Assembly (NCBI GenBank): GCA_028282295.1
Contig: JANQIE010000071.1
Location: 1 to 64,000, forward strand
Length of the DNA stretch: 64,000 bases
Reading direction: 5' to 3'
Origin: Desulfobacterales bacterium
GTDB lineage: Bacteria; Desulfobacterota; Desulfobacteria; Desulfobacterales; JANQIE01
Within the stretch, counting starts at the first letter, position 1. Every line of letters starts with the position of its first letter. The translations under genes were made by a program, and so were the position numbers. The notes beneath the pieces were generated by a model. It was not told where the DNA came from, did not search any database, and saw only the letters and a list, made by a program, of their open reading frames with translations. Below are positions 54,069-62,528 of the stretch, piece after piece.

Positions 54069-54125
54069 GCACTGACCGTAGTTGCGTCTCTATCATGGGT
54101 TAAGCTGCTCCAAATTTCTTCCACG

Positions 54126-54177
54126 CCCTCGGCTACCTGTTCGATAATGAAAACCACCGAATTCTGGTAGCCGAGGG
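54126..54177. other. Perfect 12-bp inverted repeat between the Gly/Ala-rich genes
   Basis: CCCTCGGCTACC and GGTAGCCGAGGG separated by 28 nt. It sits about 60 bases after the first gene; no T-run follows. It may be a processing or termination structure, or a protein-binding site. Confidence 0.5.
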
Positions 54178-54334
54178 ATGCAATTGATTTTCTTTCGATT
54201 CTTCCAGGCCGCAGATAAAAAGGACTTCTCCGACTTCTCCGGCGGATTGATCCCAATTTGTCATTTAGTATCTAACGTGAGTTAATTCGATTGAATATTC
54301 TTTTATTTTTAATCACAAAACAAGGAGGAGAGTA

Positions 54335-54775
54335 ATGCGGTGTAAGTGCAATGGACCTAAAGGTGGAATGTTCGAGGGCGGCGCCGCCGCTTCAGCCATG
54401 GCAATGGCTCCCGGATTCGGTGCCAATGCGTCTGCAAAAGCATCCGCCAATGGCGGTGGCCAAGCCGGGGCAGGTGCCGGAATCAATGGCGGCGGTGCAC
54501 GGGCCAATGCCATGGCATTTGGCGGTGGTGCGCAGGCCGGGGCCAGGGCATTTGGTGGTGGTGCGCAGGCCGGGGCCAGGGCATTTGGTGGTGGTGGTCG
54601 TGCCCAAGCTCGCGCCATGGCTAACGGTGGTGGTCAGGCCCAGGCACAAGCCGGCGGCGGATTTCGTATGCCCAAATTTTTTCGCCAAATGATGCAGTTT
54701 ATGCAATCATTCTTTGCAAGTAGTAGTGCTAGTGCCACTGCAATGTCAGGAACCGACGCGGGTGACTCCGATTAA
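54335..54775 (+). CDS. Gly/Ala-rich small protein with conserved amphipathic C-terminal tail (paralogue B)
   Basis: 146 residues, ATG after AAGGAGGAG. It begins with two cysteines (MRCKCNGPKGG) absent from paralogue A. The body has alternating AxA and GGG blocks, including three near-identical 33-bp units coding FGGGAQAGARA. The last 37 residues (FRMPKFFRQMMQFMQSFF ... AMSGTDAGDSD) match paralogue A at 33 positions. Far fewer Arg than paralogue A. The Gly-rich middle resembles silk-like, ice-binding or phase-separating sequences in composition only. No signal peptide. The gene is followed by a GGAGCGGCGTC hairpin and the convergent kinase gene. Confidence 0.75.
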   Translation: MRCKCNGPKGGMFEGGAAASAMAMAPGFGANASAKASANGGGQAGAGAGINGGGARANAMAFGGGAQAGARAFGGGAQAGARAFGGGGRAQARAMANGGGQAQAQAGGGFRMPKFFRQMMQFMQSFFASSSASATAMSGTDAGDSD

Positions 54776-54785
54776 ATCCACCCTA

Positions 54786-54854
54786 AGGAGCGGCGTCCCG
54801 CCGCGTTTCGAATAACGCTTCTGTAGCTTTAATCACAGCGGGGCGTCGCTACAG
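54786..54854. repeat. Inverted repeat of the GGAGCGGCGTC family at the end of the kinase gene
   Basis: AGGAGCGGCGTCCCGCCGCG and CAGCGGGGCGTCGCTACAG pair imperfectly; the element overlaps the stop codon of the minus-strand kinase gene and lies between two convergent genes, so it may also serve as a terminator. Confidence 0.65.
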
Positions 54855-57566
54855 GCTGTTGCCCTTTGGCACGGTAAATGAGAAAACGGCCCCCTGGCCG
54901 GCCTCACTTTTTACCCATATCTTCCCTTTGTGAAATTCGATAATCCGCCGGCTGATGGTTAAGCCCAGACCGGTCCCCACCGGTCGGCCCCGCCGAATAT
55001 CTTTTACTTGCTTAAACTGTTCGAAGATGATTTTTTGATTTTCAGGACTGATGCCGATACCGTTGTCCTTGATATTGATGCGCACATGGTCCGGTGTCTC
55101 GTTTAAGGTGATTTCGATTTTGCCGTTTTGCGGCTCGCAGAACTTCACGGCGTTTGAGATCAGGTTGAGCATCACCTGTATCAAGCGGTCCCGGTCACCG
55201 GGAACGGTCTGGAGTTGCGCCGGCAGGTGCCTGGAAACCTGGATGTTGTTTTCCCGGATCAATTGATGGGTGGCGGCCAGGGCGTCGTCGATGATGTCCC
55301 GTAAATCGATCCAGGTGAACTGCCAATCCATGCGGCCGGATTCGAACTTGTGAAAATCGAGCACCTGGCTGATCAGCCGTGTCAGACGTTCACTCTCCTT
55401 GATGATAATTTCGGAAAAGGTGTTCAGTTTCTCTCTGTCGATGTCCGGGGTGTCGTGAATGATTTCCGACAAGGAGCGTATTGAGGTCAGGGGCGTGCGC
55501 AGTTCGTGAGTAACGGTGGAGATAAATTCGTCCTTGAGTCGATCCAGTTCTTTCAAGCGTTCATTGGCGGCTTTTAACTCGGCAGTGGCTTTTTCCAGTT
55601 CGTGGCTGTACTCGATCACCTGGCGGGTTTCGTCCAGGATGCCCATCACTTCTTCAATCCCCAACGGTTCTTCTTTTACGACCGACGAGACCATGACATG
55701 GGCGGATGCCGATCCAATGGCGCCGGCCAGCATTTTCTCGGCATAGTCGACCAGCCCGGAGTCGGCGACCATTTCTTTCTTCCAGTTGATTTGATGTTGC
55801 TCCGCATACTGGGCCAGTCCTTCCTCGGTTCTTTTTTTGCCTAAAAATCGGCGCAGCAGCGATTTGATCTCGAACACCGAGGCAGTGCCGCGTCTGAAGG
55901 AAGATTCGCCCGGCGCGCCGGAATACTTGTATACATCGACAAACAGCGCCGCCTGGGTGTGCTCGATGGGGCGCACGGGGCCGAACAACGAAACGCCCAC
56001 GTAAGTAGCGACGTTAAAGAGCATGCTCCAGAAAACAGCATGTGAAATGGAATCAAAGCCTTGCAGGCCGAACAATTGATAGGGTTTGAGCAGACCGATG
56101 CCGTAAGGGCCGTCCGCCACGAAACTGTACGGCAGGTGGCCGGCGTGCACCAGGGTCGGCAGGACAAGGGTGTAGAGCCAGATGCCGAAACCGGCCAAAA
56201 GGCCGCACAGCGCACCGGCGCGGGTGCCGCCTTTCCAGAAGATGCCGCCTAAAATCGCGGGGGCAAATTGGGCCACGGCGGCAAAGGAGATCAGACCGAT
56301 GGATACCAGGGCGTAGAATTCTCCGATATAGCGAAAATAGGCATACCCCAGCAGCAGCACGAGCACGATGGCGGCCCGCCGGGTGATGATCAGAAGACTG
56401 CTGTAATCGGTGCGCCGGGCAAATTGAGGGAAGGGGAGACGCAGCAAAATCGGCATGACCAGGTGATTGCTGATCATTGTGCTCAGGGCGACGGTTTCAA
56501 CAATCACCATGCCGGTGGCGGCGGACATGCCGCCTAAAAAAACGAACAGCGCCAAGGCGGTCTGGTGGCGGGTCAGGGGCAGGGTCAAAACGAACGTGTC
56601 GGCATCGACAATGCCGTAGGAAAAATGCAATACCCCGCCAAAGGCCACCGGCACGACGAAAATGTTGATGGCCAGCAGATAAAGAGGAAACAGCCAGATG
56701 GCCTTGTTCAAATGGTCCTCGTTGACGTTTTCAACCACGGCGATCTGAAACTGACGCGGCAGACACAAAATGGCCATCATGGAAAGAAAAATGTAGATAC
56801 CCCAATCGGCCGAATCGCCGCTTTCGGGGGGCGACACAAAGATACGTCGCAGCTCGGGGATCTCCCGGGCCCGGTGCATGATATCCCCGAAACCGTCATA
56901 CATGCCGTAAGTCACGAAAACCCCAACCGCCGCAAAGGCGACCAGTTTAATTATCGATTCAAACGCGATGGCGGCCACCAGCCCCTCATGGCGCTCGGTG
57001 GCTTCCAGATGCCGGGTGCCGAACAAAATGGCAAAAACCGCCAGAATCAGGGCGACATAAAAGGCTGTATCCTGGAACATTGGAAAGTCGGCGAATTTGG
57101 CGGTCATGGAATGAAACGGGTAGCTTTTGAGCAGCAAAAAGCCGACAGCAATCGCCTTGAGTTGCAAGGAGATGTACGGCACCACGCCCAACACGGCGAT
57201 GATGGTGACGACATAGCCCATGGTGGTGCTTTTGCCGTAACGCGATCCGATGAAATCGGCGATGGATGTGATGCGGTGGACCTTGGAGATGCGAATGATT
57301 TTGCGCAGCACCACCCAGCCCAAAGCGGCCATCAGCGTGGGGCCCAGATAGATGGTTAAAAAGCGCGGTCCGCTGCGGGTGGCCAGCCCGACACTGCCGT
57401 AAAAGGTCCAGGCCGTACAATAGACGGCCAGACTAAGGGCGTAGATATACGGATTGCTGATAATGCTGCGCCCGGCATCGGCCCGTTTGTCGCCGTAGTA
57501 GGCGATGGCGAACAACAGGCCCATGTACCCGAAGGAATAAAAAAGGATGGTTTCAGTTGCGAGCAT
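54849..57566 (-). CDS. Symporter-histidine kinase (CrbS/MxtR type)
   Basis: 905 residues. The N-terminal 520 residues are an SSS-type transporter domain with about 13 helices (YGDKRADAGRSIISNPYIYALSLAVYCTAWTFYGSVG, GFDSISHAVFWSMLF). A helical linker with a PAS-less coiled coil leads to a histidine kinase: H-box FISTVTHELRTPLTSIRSL, N-box NLISNAVKFC, G1 DNGIGISPENQ, G2 GTGLGLTISRR. This is the architecture of CrbS/MxtR, which with a LuxR-type regulator controls acs in Vibrio and Pseudomonas. No LuxR-type partner is nearby; the receiver protein at 43.2 kb is a candidate. It follows a small membrane protein gene by 18 bp. Confidence 0.92.
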   Translation of the reverse strand: MLATETILFYSFGYMGLLFAIAYYGDKRADAGRSIISNPYIYALSLAVYCTAWTFYGSVGLATRSGPRFLTIYLGPTLMAALGWVVLRKIIRISKVHRITSIADFIGSRYGKSTTMGYVVTIIAVLGVVPYISLQLKAIAVGFLLLKSYPFHSMTAKFADFPMFQDTAFYVALILAVFAILFGTRHLEATERHEGLVAAIAFESIIKLVAFAAVGVFVTYGMYDGFGDIMHRAREIPELRRIFVSPPESGDSADWGIYIFLSMMAILCLPRQFQIAVVENVNEDHLNKAIWLFPLYLLAINIFVVPVAFGGVLHFSYGIVDADTFVLTLPLTRHQTALALFVFLGGMSAATGMVIVETVALSTMISNHLVMPILLRLPFPQFARRTDYSSLLIITRRAAIVLVLLLGYAYFRYIGEFYALVSIGLISFAAVAQFAPAILGGIFWKGGTRAGALCGLLAGFGIWLYTLVLPTLVHAGHLPYSFVADGPYGIGLLKPYQLFGLQGFDSISHAVFWSMLFNVATYVGVSLFGPVRPIEHTQAALFVDVYKYSGAPGESSFRRGTASVFEIKSLLRRFLGKKRTEEGLAQYAEQHQINWKKEMVADSGLVDYAEKMLAGAIGSASAHVMVSSVVKEEPLGIEEVMGILDETRQVIEYSHELEKATAELKAANERLKELDRLKDEFISTVTHELRTPLTSIRSLSEIIHDTPDIDREKLNTFSEIIIKESERLTRLISQVLDFHKFESGRMDWQFTWIDLRDIIDDALAATHQLIRENNIQVSRHLPAQLQTVPGDRDRLIQVMLNLISNAVKFCEPQNGKIEITLNETPDHVRINIKDNGIGISPENQKIIFEQFKQVKDIRRGRPVGTGLGLTISRRIIEFHKGKIWVKSEAGQGAVFSFTVPKGNSL

Positions 57567-57584
57567 TACACATTATTTACGATT

Positions 57585-57815
57585 TTATTTTGGATAGTGT
57601 CTTTTTTTTATCGAAATTTTGGGTTTGCGGCGCGTGACCAGTACCATCAGAAAAATGAGCAGGCCCCACACCAAAAAAAGATAAAGATAAACCAGCGGAA
57701 TCCCCCAGACCATGCGGTTCAGGTTGGCCAGGGACAGGATGGGGTAATTGAACAGCACGGCGCCGAGCATAAACAAAGCGGCCAGCCGGTACCCTTTGGC
57801 ACGATACCCGATCAT
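57585..57815 (-). CDS. Small two-helix membrane protein upstream of the symporter-kinase
   Basis: 76 residues with two hydrophobic helices (LAALFMLGAVLFNYPILSLANL and GIPLVYLYLFLVWGLLIFLMVLV) and a basic tail (RRKPKISIKKRHY). ATG 57815 has AAGGAG eight bases upstream; the ORF-track start at 57872 reads into a MITE. It resembles the DUF3311-like small subunits found before SSS-type proteins, though I cannot confirm the family. Gene order and spacing suggest it forms a pair with the kinase. Confidence 0.75.
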   Translation of the reverse strand: MIGYRAKGYRLAALFMLGAVLFNYPILSLANLNRMVWGIPLVYLYLFLVWGLLIFLMVLVTRRKPKISIKKRHYPK

Positions 57816-57834
57816 TCGGCAAGCTCCTTGGTTG

Positions 57835-57939
57835 GTGTCCATCCGGAAATAGTATATTTCGGCTTCCGGCAAGGCCCGAGAATTTAAAAAATGCGAGAAC
57901 GCCGCTAGCGGCCAAAAGATGCCATTTCCAGATCGACAC
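57835..57939. repeat. Short, degenerate MITE-like element
   Basis: GTGTCCATCCGGAAATAG left end is perfect; the right end CATTTCCAGATCGACAC has two or three changes. About 105 bp. Confidence 0.75.
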
Positions 57940-58048
57940 TAGTTGGATTCGCATTGTGTGGGTGTTTGGTGTTTGAAATGAAATGATAGAGGAATGGCAA
58001 AGGGTTGTCAAATTGAGGCGATGCGCCGGTAATGCGGGGCTTGCGTGT

Positions 58049-58160
58049 CTCCCCGCCATTCCGTCACCCCGCCATTCCGTCACCCCATCACTCCATCACC
58101 CCATCACTCCATCACCCCATCACTCCATCACCCCATCACTCCGTCACTCCGTCACTCCGG
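58049..58160. repeat. 16-bp minisatellite
   Basis: CACCCCATCACTCCAT is repeated four times with near-perfect identity (58081-58144), flanked by variant units CACCCCGCCATTCCGT and CACTCCGTCACTCCGG. No spacers, so not a CRISPR array. Confidence 0.85.
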
Positions 58161-58311
58161 CACCCCATCCCCCCCGTCACCCCGGCGAACGCCGGGGTCC
58201 AGAATCAAAACGATAACAACCTTATTTATCATTTCTATCAGATTTAATTTGGGCCCATTCGTTGTTTAAAAAACCAAAAAATATTTCTTATTCAAATAAT
58301 CAACAAAAGCC

Positions 58312-58339
58312 TTGCACATTTGCATGGGGCGTCTATAAT
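58312..58339 (+). promoter_or_regulatory. Sigma-70 promoter for the MarR-peptide transporter operon
   Basis: TTGCAC at 58312, 16-bp spacer, perfect TATAAT at 58334, about 150 bases before the MarR ATG; the leader is AT-rich. Confidence 0.55.
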
Positions 58340-58488
58340 ATTTATTTTCAACATATTTAAGGCTTTCCAGGGTGAACAAGGCGTATCAATTTTTATGCAT
58401 TTTTTTTGTACAGAAAACATTTATGTGGCTGTAAAAAAATTTTGATTAAAATCATTTTGTCAAAAATTCTGCTTTGATTTGAGTAAAA

Positions 58489-59022
58489 ATGATGAACGAC
58501 AGCGGGGCAAAACAAGATCCGGCAGGGGCCATCACGTACAATGTGCTGATCGCCATTCGCAAAATCATCCAGTCCATCGCCATGAATTCAAGAAGTTTGG
58601 TCAAACGTGTTGGTCTGACCGGTCCGCAGTTGATGGTGTTGCAGGAGGTCGCCTATGCCGGTGAAGTTTCGGTGGGTGAAGTCGCCAAAGCCATCAGCCT
58701 GAGCCAGGGCACGGTCACCGGAATCCTGGAACGGATGGAAAAAAAAGGACTGGTGACCCGGCGGCGCAGCAACTTTGACCGGCGCCGCGTGCTGGTACAA
58801 ACCACGACCGCCGGCGGACAGTTGCTGGAATCGGCGCCACCGTTGATGCAGGAAGCCTTCGTGGAGCGCTTCAATGGACTGCAGGACTGGGAGCAGACAA
58901 TGATTCTTACCTCCCTGCAGCGTTTGGTCACGATAATGGACGCCCGAGCCATCGAGGCCGCTCCGATTCTGGCCACCGGTACCATCGAAGAATCGGAGAA
59001 AACCATAGAACTCGAAAAATAG
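58489..59022 (+). CDS. MarR family transcriptional regulator
   Basis: 177 residues. Winged-helix core: VKRVGLTGPQLMVLQEVAYAGEVSVGEVAKAISLSQGTVTGILERMEKKGLVTRRRSNFDRRRVLVQTT, with the recognition helix and the conserved DxRR wing. It is 28 bp upstream of the binding-protein gene of a peptide-type ABC importer and probably regulates it. Two possible starts (58489, 58492). Confidence 0.92.
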   Translation: MMNDSGAKQDPAGAITYNVLIAIRKIIQSIAMNSRSLVKRVGLTGPQLMVLQEVAYAGEVSVGEVAKAISLSQGTVTGILERMEKKGLVTRRRSNFDRRRVLVQTTTAGGQLLESAPPLMQEAFVERFNGLQDWEQTMILTSLQRLVTIMDARAIEAAPILATGTIEESEKTIELEK

Positions 59023-59050
59023 ATACCAATCGATCTTAAAGGAGGAGAGA

Positions 59051-60637
59051 ATGTCCCGTTTGAAAAAACTGGAACGGATGTTGACACAAGGCAGAATTTC
59101 TCGTCGTGAGTTTATCGCCTATGCATCAGCCGTGGGGTTGACGGCGACCTTGGCCCCGGCGTGGTTGCCGACCAACGTCCGCGCCGCCGGACCCAAGCGC
59201 GGCGGCCGGCTGCGCATGGGGCTCAACGGCGGCGCCACCTCCGACAACCTGGATCCGGGTATCCAACTGGCCGTAATGCCGCAGGTACTGGTTTACGGTG
59301 CGCTGGCCAACTGCTTGGTGGAAATCGACGCCGACGGCCGGCCAATACCGGAACTGGCCGAAAGCTGGGAATCTACCCCGGATGCCAAAAAGTGGATTTT
59401 CAAACTGCGCAAGGGGGTGGCATTTCACGACGGTAAAAGCATGGATGCAGATGATGTGATCTATTCAATCAACTGGCATCGCAAAACCGGCACCAAATCC
59501 GCCGCCAAAGCACTAGTGGAATCGATCCTCAGCATGAAAAAAGAAGACAAGTACACCCTGGTCTTCGAGATGGAGAACGGCAACGCCGACTTTCCCTATA
59601 CCCTGAGCGACTACCATCTGGTTGTCGGCCCCAAGGACACGGATCTTGCCAAAGGGGTTTTCACGGGCGCCTATGTGATCAAAGACTTCGAGCCGGGGGT
59701 GCGCGCCTTTGCCACCCGCAATCCCAATTACTTCAAATCGGATCGTGCCTGGTTTGATGAAGTCGAAATTCTGGGAATCAATGACGTCAACGCCCGCACC
59801 AACGCCCTGAAGACCGGACAGATCGATATCATGAACCGATGCGATCTGAAGACCGTGCATCTGTTCAAACGGATGCGCGGCATCCAGGTGATGCGCCAGG
59901 ACGGCTTCAAACACTTCACATTCGCCATGCGCACCGACACGCCCCCTTTTAACAACAATGATGTACGCCTGGCCTTGAAATATGCGATTGACCGGGAGCA
60001 GATGGTCAAGACGATTTTACGGGGATACGGCCGGGTGGGGAACGACCATCCCATCAGCGTGGCCAACCGGTATCATGCCGGCCATCTGCCGCAGCGGCAG
60101 TACGATCCGGACAAAGCCGGATTTCATCTGAAAAAGGCGGGGCTTGCCGGCGCAACGTTCAAGCTCCATGCCGCCGAGGCGGCATTTAAAGGGGCCGTGG
60201 ACGCCGGCGTGCTTTTTCGGGAGCAGGCTGCCAAGGCCGGCATCACGGTTGATGTGGTGCGCGAACCCAACGACGGCTATTGGAGCAACGTGTGGAAGAA
60301 AAAGCCCTGGTGTGCGGTCTACTGGGGTGGACGCGCCACCGAAGACATGATGTTCTCAACCGCCTATGCCAAGGGCGCGGCCTGGAACGATACCTTTTGG
60401 AACCATGCGCGCTTTAACGAACTGCTGGTGACGGCCAGGGCCGAACTGGACGAGACCAGGCGACGGGCGATGTATGGCGAAATGCAGCAAATCGTTCGTG
60501 ATGAAGGTGGCGTGGTGGTGCCCATGTTCAGTGCCGATCTGGCGGCGGCCTCCGACAAGATCGGACACGCCAAACCGGCGGCCAACTGGGAGTTGGACGG
60601 CTTCCGGGCACCCGAGCGCTGGTGGTTCAAATCATGA
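59051..60637 (+). CDS. Oligopeptide/dipeptide-type ABC transporter substrate-binding protein, Tat-exported
   Basis: 528 residues of the SBP_bac_5 (DppA/OppA/NikA) family. The N-terminus has a twin-arginine signal: ISRREFIAYASAVGLTATLAPAWLP with an AxA cleavage site near residue 38. Family landmarks: ELAESWESTPDAKKWIFKLRKGVAFHDGK, DADDVIYSINWHRKTG, RLALKYAIDREQMV and FRAPERWWF at the end. Substrate is unknown: peptides, opines and metals are all possible for this family. Strong ribosome site AAAGGAGGAGAG. Coupled to the permease gene by an ATGA overlap. Confidence 0.93.
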   Translation: MSRLKKLERMLTQGRISRREFIAYASAVGLTATLAPAWLPTNVRAAGPKRGGRLRMGLNGGATSDNLDPGIQLAVMPQVLVYGALANCLVEIDADGRPIPELAESWESTPDAKKWIFKLRKGVAFHDGKSMDADDVIYSINWHRKTGTKSAAKALVESILSMKKEDKYTLVFEMENGNADFPYTLSDYHLVVGPKDTDLAKGVFTGAYVIKDFEPGVRAFATRNPNYFKSDRAWFDEVEILGINDVNARTNALKTGQIDIMNRCDLKTVHLFKRMRGIQVMRQDGFKHFTFAMRTDTPPFNNNDVRLALKYAIDREQMVKTILRGYGRVGNDHPISVANRYHAGHLPQRQYDPDKAGFHLKKAGLAGATFKLHAAEAAFKGAVDAGVLFREQAAKAGITVDVVREPNDGYWSNVWKKKPWCAVYWGGRATEDMMFSTAYAKGAAWNDTFWNHARFNELLVTARAELDETRRRAMYGEMQQIVRDEGGVVVPMFSADLAAASDKIGHAKPAANWELDGFRAPERWWFKS

Positions 60638-61608
60638 TGCAACTGCACAAACCAAACAGCATTGCCGCCCTGGTGGTCAAGCGTATCGGATTGGGGGTGG
60701 TGACCCTTCTGGTGATTTCACTGCTCATTTTCGCAGGTGTCGAGGCCCTGCCCGGTGATCTTGCCCAGGCGGTTTTGGGCCATAGCGCCACGCCGGAAAC
60801 CGTGGCGGCCTTTCGCAAAGAACTAAAACTCGATCTGCCGGCCCATGAGCGCTATGTCGCCTGGCTGGGGGCCTTTGTCAAAGGCGACTTCGGCAACTCA
60901 CTGGCGAACCGGCGACCGGTGGCCGAACTGATCGGCTGGCGTTTTGCCAATACAATTTTCCTGGCGGCCGCAACAGCTCTGATTGCGGTGCCCGTGGCCG
61001 TTGTGTTGGGAATCCTGGCGGCCCTGTATCGCAACACGCTCTTCGACCGTCTGATCTCCATGGCAACCCTGAGCACCATATCGTTTCCCGAGTTCTTCGT
61101 GGCGTACATCCTCATTGCCCTGCTGTCGGTACAAATGGCCGTATTTCCAAGTATCGCCAACGTCAATGCCCAAATGAATCTCTGGCAGAAATTCTACGCC
61201 ATTTTTCTACCCTGTCTGACGCTTGCCCTGGTTGTGATTGCCCACATGATGCGCCAGACACGGGCGGCCATCATCAATATTTTGTCGAGCCCTTTCATCG
61301 AAATGGCCAACCTCAAAGGGCTGCGGCGTCTGCGGGTGGTTGTGCAACACGCCTTTCCCAATGCGTTGTCGCCGGTGATCAACGTTATCGCCCTCAATCT
61401 GGCGTATCTGGTGGTCGGCGTGGTGATCGTCGAAGTGGTTTTTGTCTACCCCGGATTGGGGCAATTGCTGGTGGATTCCGTCTCCAAGCGCGACATCCCG
61501 GTGGTGCAGGCCAGCGGCCTGATTTTTGCCGCTACTTACGTGCTGCTTAACCTGCTGGCCGACGTGTTGTCCATCGTCAGCAATCCCAGACTACGCAACC
61601 CGCGCTGA
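60634..61608 (+). CDS. DppB-type ABC transporter permease
   Basis: About 324 residues. N-terminal helix (LVVKRIGLGVVTLLVISLLIFAGVEALPGD), the periplasmic segment SATPETVAAFRKELKLD typical of DppB, then six-helix permease with the EAA loop region EMANLKGLRRLRVVVQHAFPNALSPVINVIAL and VEVVFVYPGLGQLLVDSV. I start at ATG 60634, which overlaps the preceding stop (ATGA). Inner-membrane subunit of the importer. Confidence 0.94.
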   Translation: MMQLHKPNSIAALVVKRIGLGVVTLLVISLLIFAGVEALPGDLAQAVLGHSATPETVAAFRKELKLDLPAHERYVAWLGAFVKGDFGNSLANRRPVAELIGWRFANTIFLAAATALIAVPVAVVLGILAALYRNTLFDRLISMATLSTISFPEFFVAYILIALLSVQMAVFPSIANVNAQMNLWQKFYAIFLPCLTLALVVIAHMMRQTRAAIINILSSPFIEMANLKGLRRLRVVVQHAFPNALSPVINVIALNLAYLVVGVVIVEVVFVYPGLGQLLVDSVSKRDIPVVQASGLIFAATYVLLNLLADVLSIVSNPRLRNPR

Positions 61609-61627
61609 CGAACGAAAGTGAGGTTTT

Positions 61628-62455
61628 ATGACGGCTGCATTTAAACTGTTGCGTTCAGCGCCTTTCAGTGCACGCCTGGGAACGGGCATGGTGCTCATTA
61701 CCCTCCTGGCGGCCCTGTTGACACCGGTTATCGCGCCCTACGGTGAAACCGAGGTGGTCGGCGATGTCTGGCTGGAGGCCGGCCGGCAGCACCTGGTAGG
61801 GACCGACAACCTGGGCCGGGACATGTTTTCGCGTCTGCTCTACGGTGCGCGCAACACCATCGCCATCGCCTTTGCCATCACGGCCCTTTCCTTTGTCGTC
61901 GGTGTGATGTGGGGATTTTTAGCGGCCGTTGTGGGCGGGTGGATGGATCAACTACTCAGCCGCTGTGTGGATATCCTGATGGCGTTCCCCACCTTGATCT
62001 TCGCCCTTATGGTGCTTTCCGTAGTGGGAACTTCGATTCCGGCCCTTGTGGTCGTCATTGCCCTGCTCGACTCCACGCGGGTATTTCGCCTGTCGCGGGC
62101 CGTGGCCATGGATATTGAAGTACTGGAATTTGTCGAGGCTGCCCGTCTGAGGGGCGAGGGACTCTGGTGGCTCATGCGCCATGAAGTTTTGCCCAATGCC
62201 ATGCCGCCGCTGGTGGCCGAATTCGGCCTGCGGTTCTGCTTCGTATTCCTGTTTATCGCGGCCCTGAGTTTTCTGGGGTTGGGAATTCAGCCGCCCATGG
62301 CCGACTGGGGCAGTATGGTGCGTGAAAATGCCGGCGCCATCACCTTCGGCATTTACACCCCGCTTTGGCCGGCGGCGGCCATCGCCTTTCTGACCGTGGG
62401 CGTCAACCTGATCGTTGACTGGTTCTTGCATCTTGCCAGCGGTTTGGAAGATTAA
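61628..62455 (+). CDS. DppC-type ABC transporter permease
   Basis: 275 residues. Typical DppC start (TGMVLITLLAALLTPVIAPYGE), conserved HLVGTDNLGRDMFSRLLYGARNTIAIA, EAA loop EFVEAARLRGEGLWWLMRHEVLPNAMPPL and LSFLGLGIQPPMADWGSMV. 19 bp after the DppB-type gene; partner permease of the same importer. Confidence 0.95.
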   Translation: MTAAFKLLRSAPFSARLGTGMVLITLLAALLTPVIAPYGETEVVGDVWLEAGRQHLVGTDNLGRDMFSRLLYGARNTIAIAFAITALSFVVGVMWGFLAAVVGGWMDQLLSRCVDILMAFPTLIFALMVLSVVGTSIPALVVVIALLDSTRVFRLSRAVAMDIEVLEFVEAARLRGEGLWWLMRHEVLPNAMPPLVAEFGLRFCFVFLFIAALSFLGLGIQPPMADWGSMVRENAGAITFGIYTPLWPAAAIAFLTVGVNLIVDWFLHLASGLED

Positions 62456-62528
62456 TGTTCAGGGCTTACGAAAAAAATATTGGAGGCGCATTACAGCGTC
62501 GTTACCGGTCAAGAAGAGAAGAGATCAT

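Larger units (their letters stand above)
57816..58488. other. Divergent intergenic region upstream of the MarR gene
   Basis: No gene seen in about 670 bp. Contains a MITE (57835-57939), a 16-bp minisatellite (58049-58160), a GGACCCCGGC-type palindrome in reverse (about 58175-58203), then an AT-rich stretch with a good sigma-70 promoter (58312-58339). Confidence 0.7.

Noticed and set aside
54065-54256. 63-aa minus-strand ORF between the two Gly/Ala-rich genes
   Set aside because: It spans the 12-bp inverted repeat and shows no ribosome site or family; too weak to call.
58049-58160. Possible CRISPR array
   Set aside because: Units are directly adjacent with no spacers, so it is a minisatellite.
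57983-58269. Three overlapping plus-strand ORFs (HHPITPSP-type repeats)
   Set aside because: They are translations of the minisatellite and palindrome; no ribosome site or domain.
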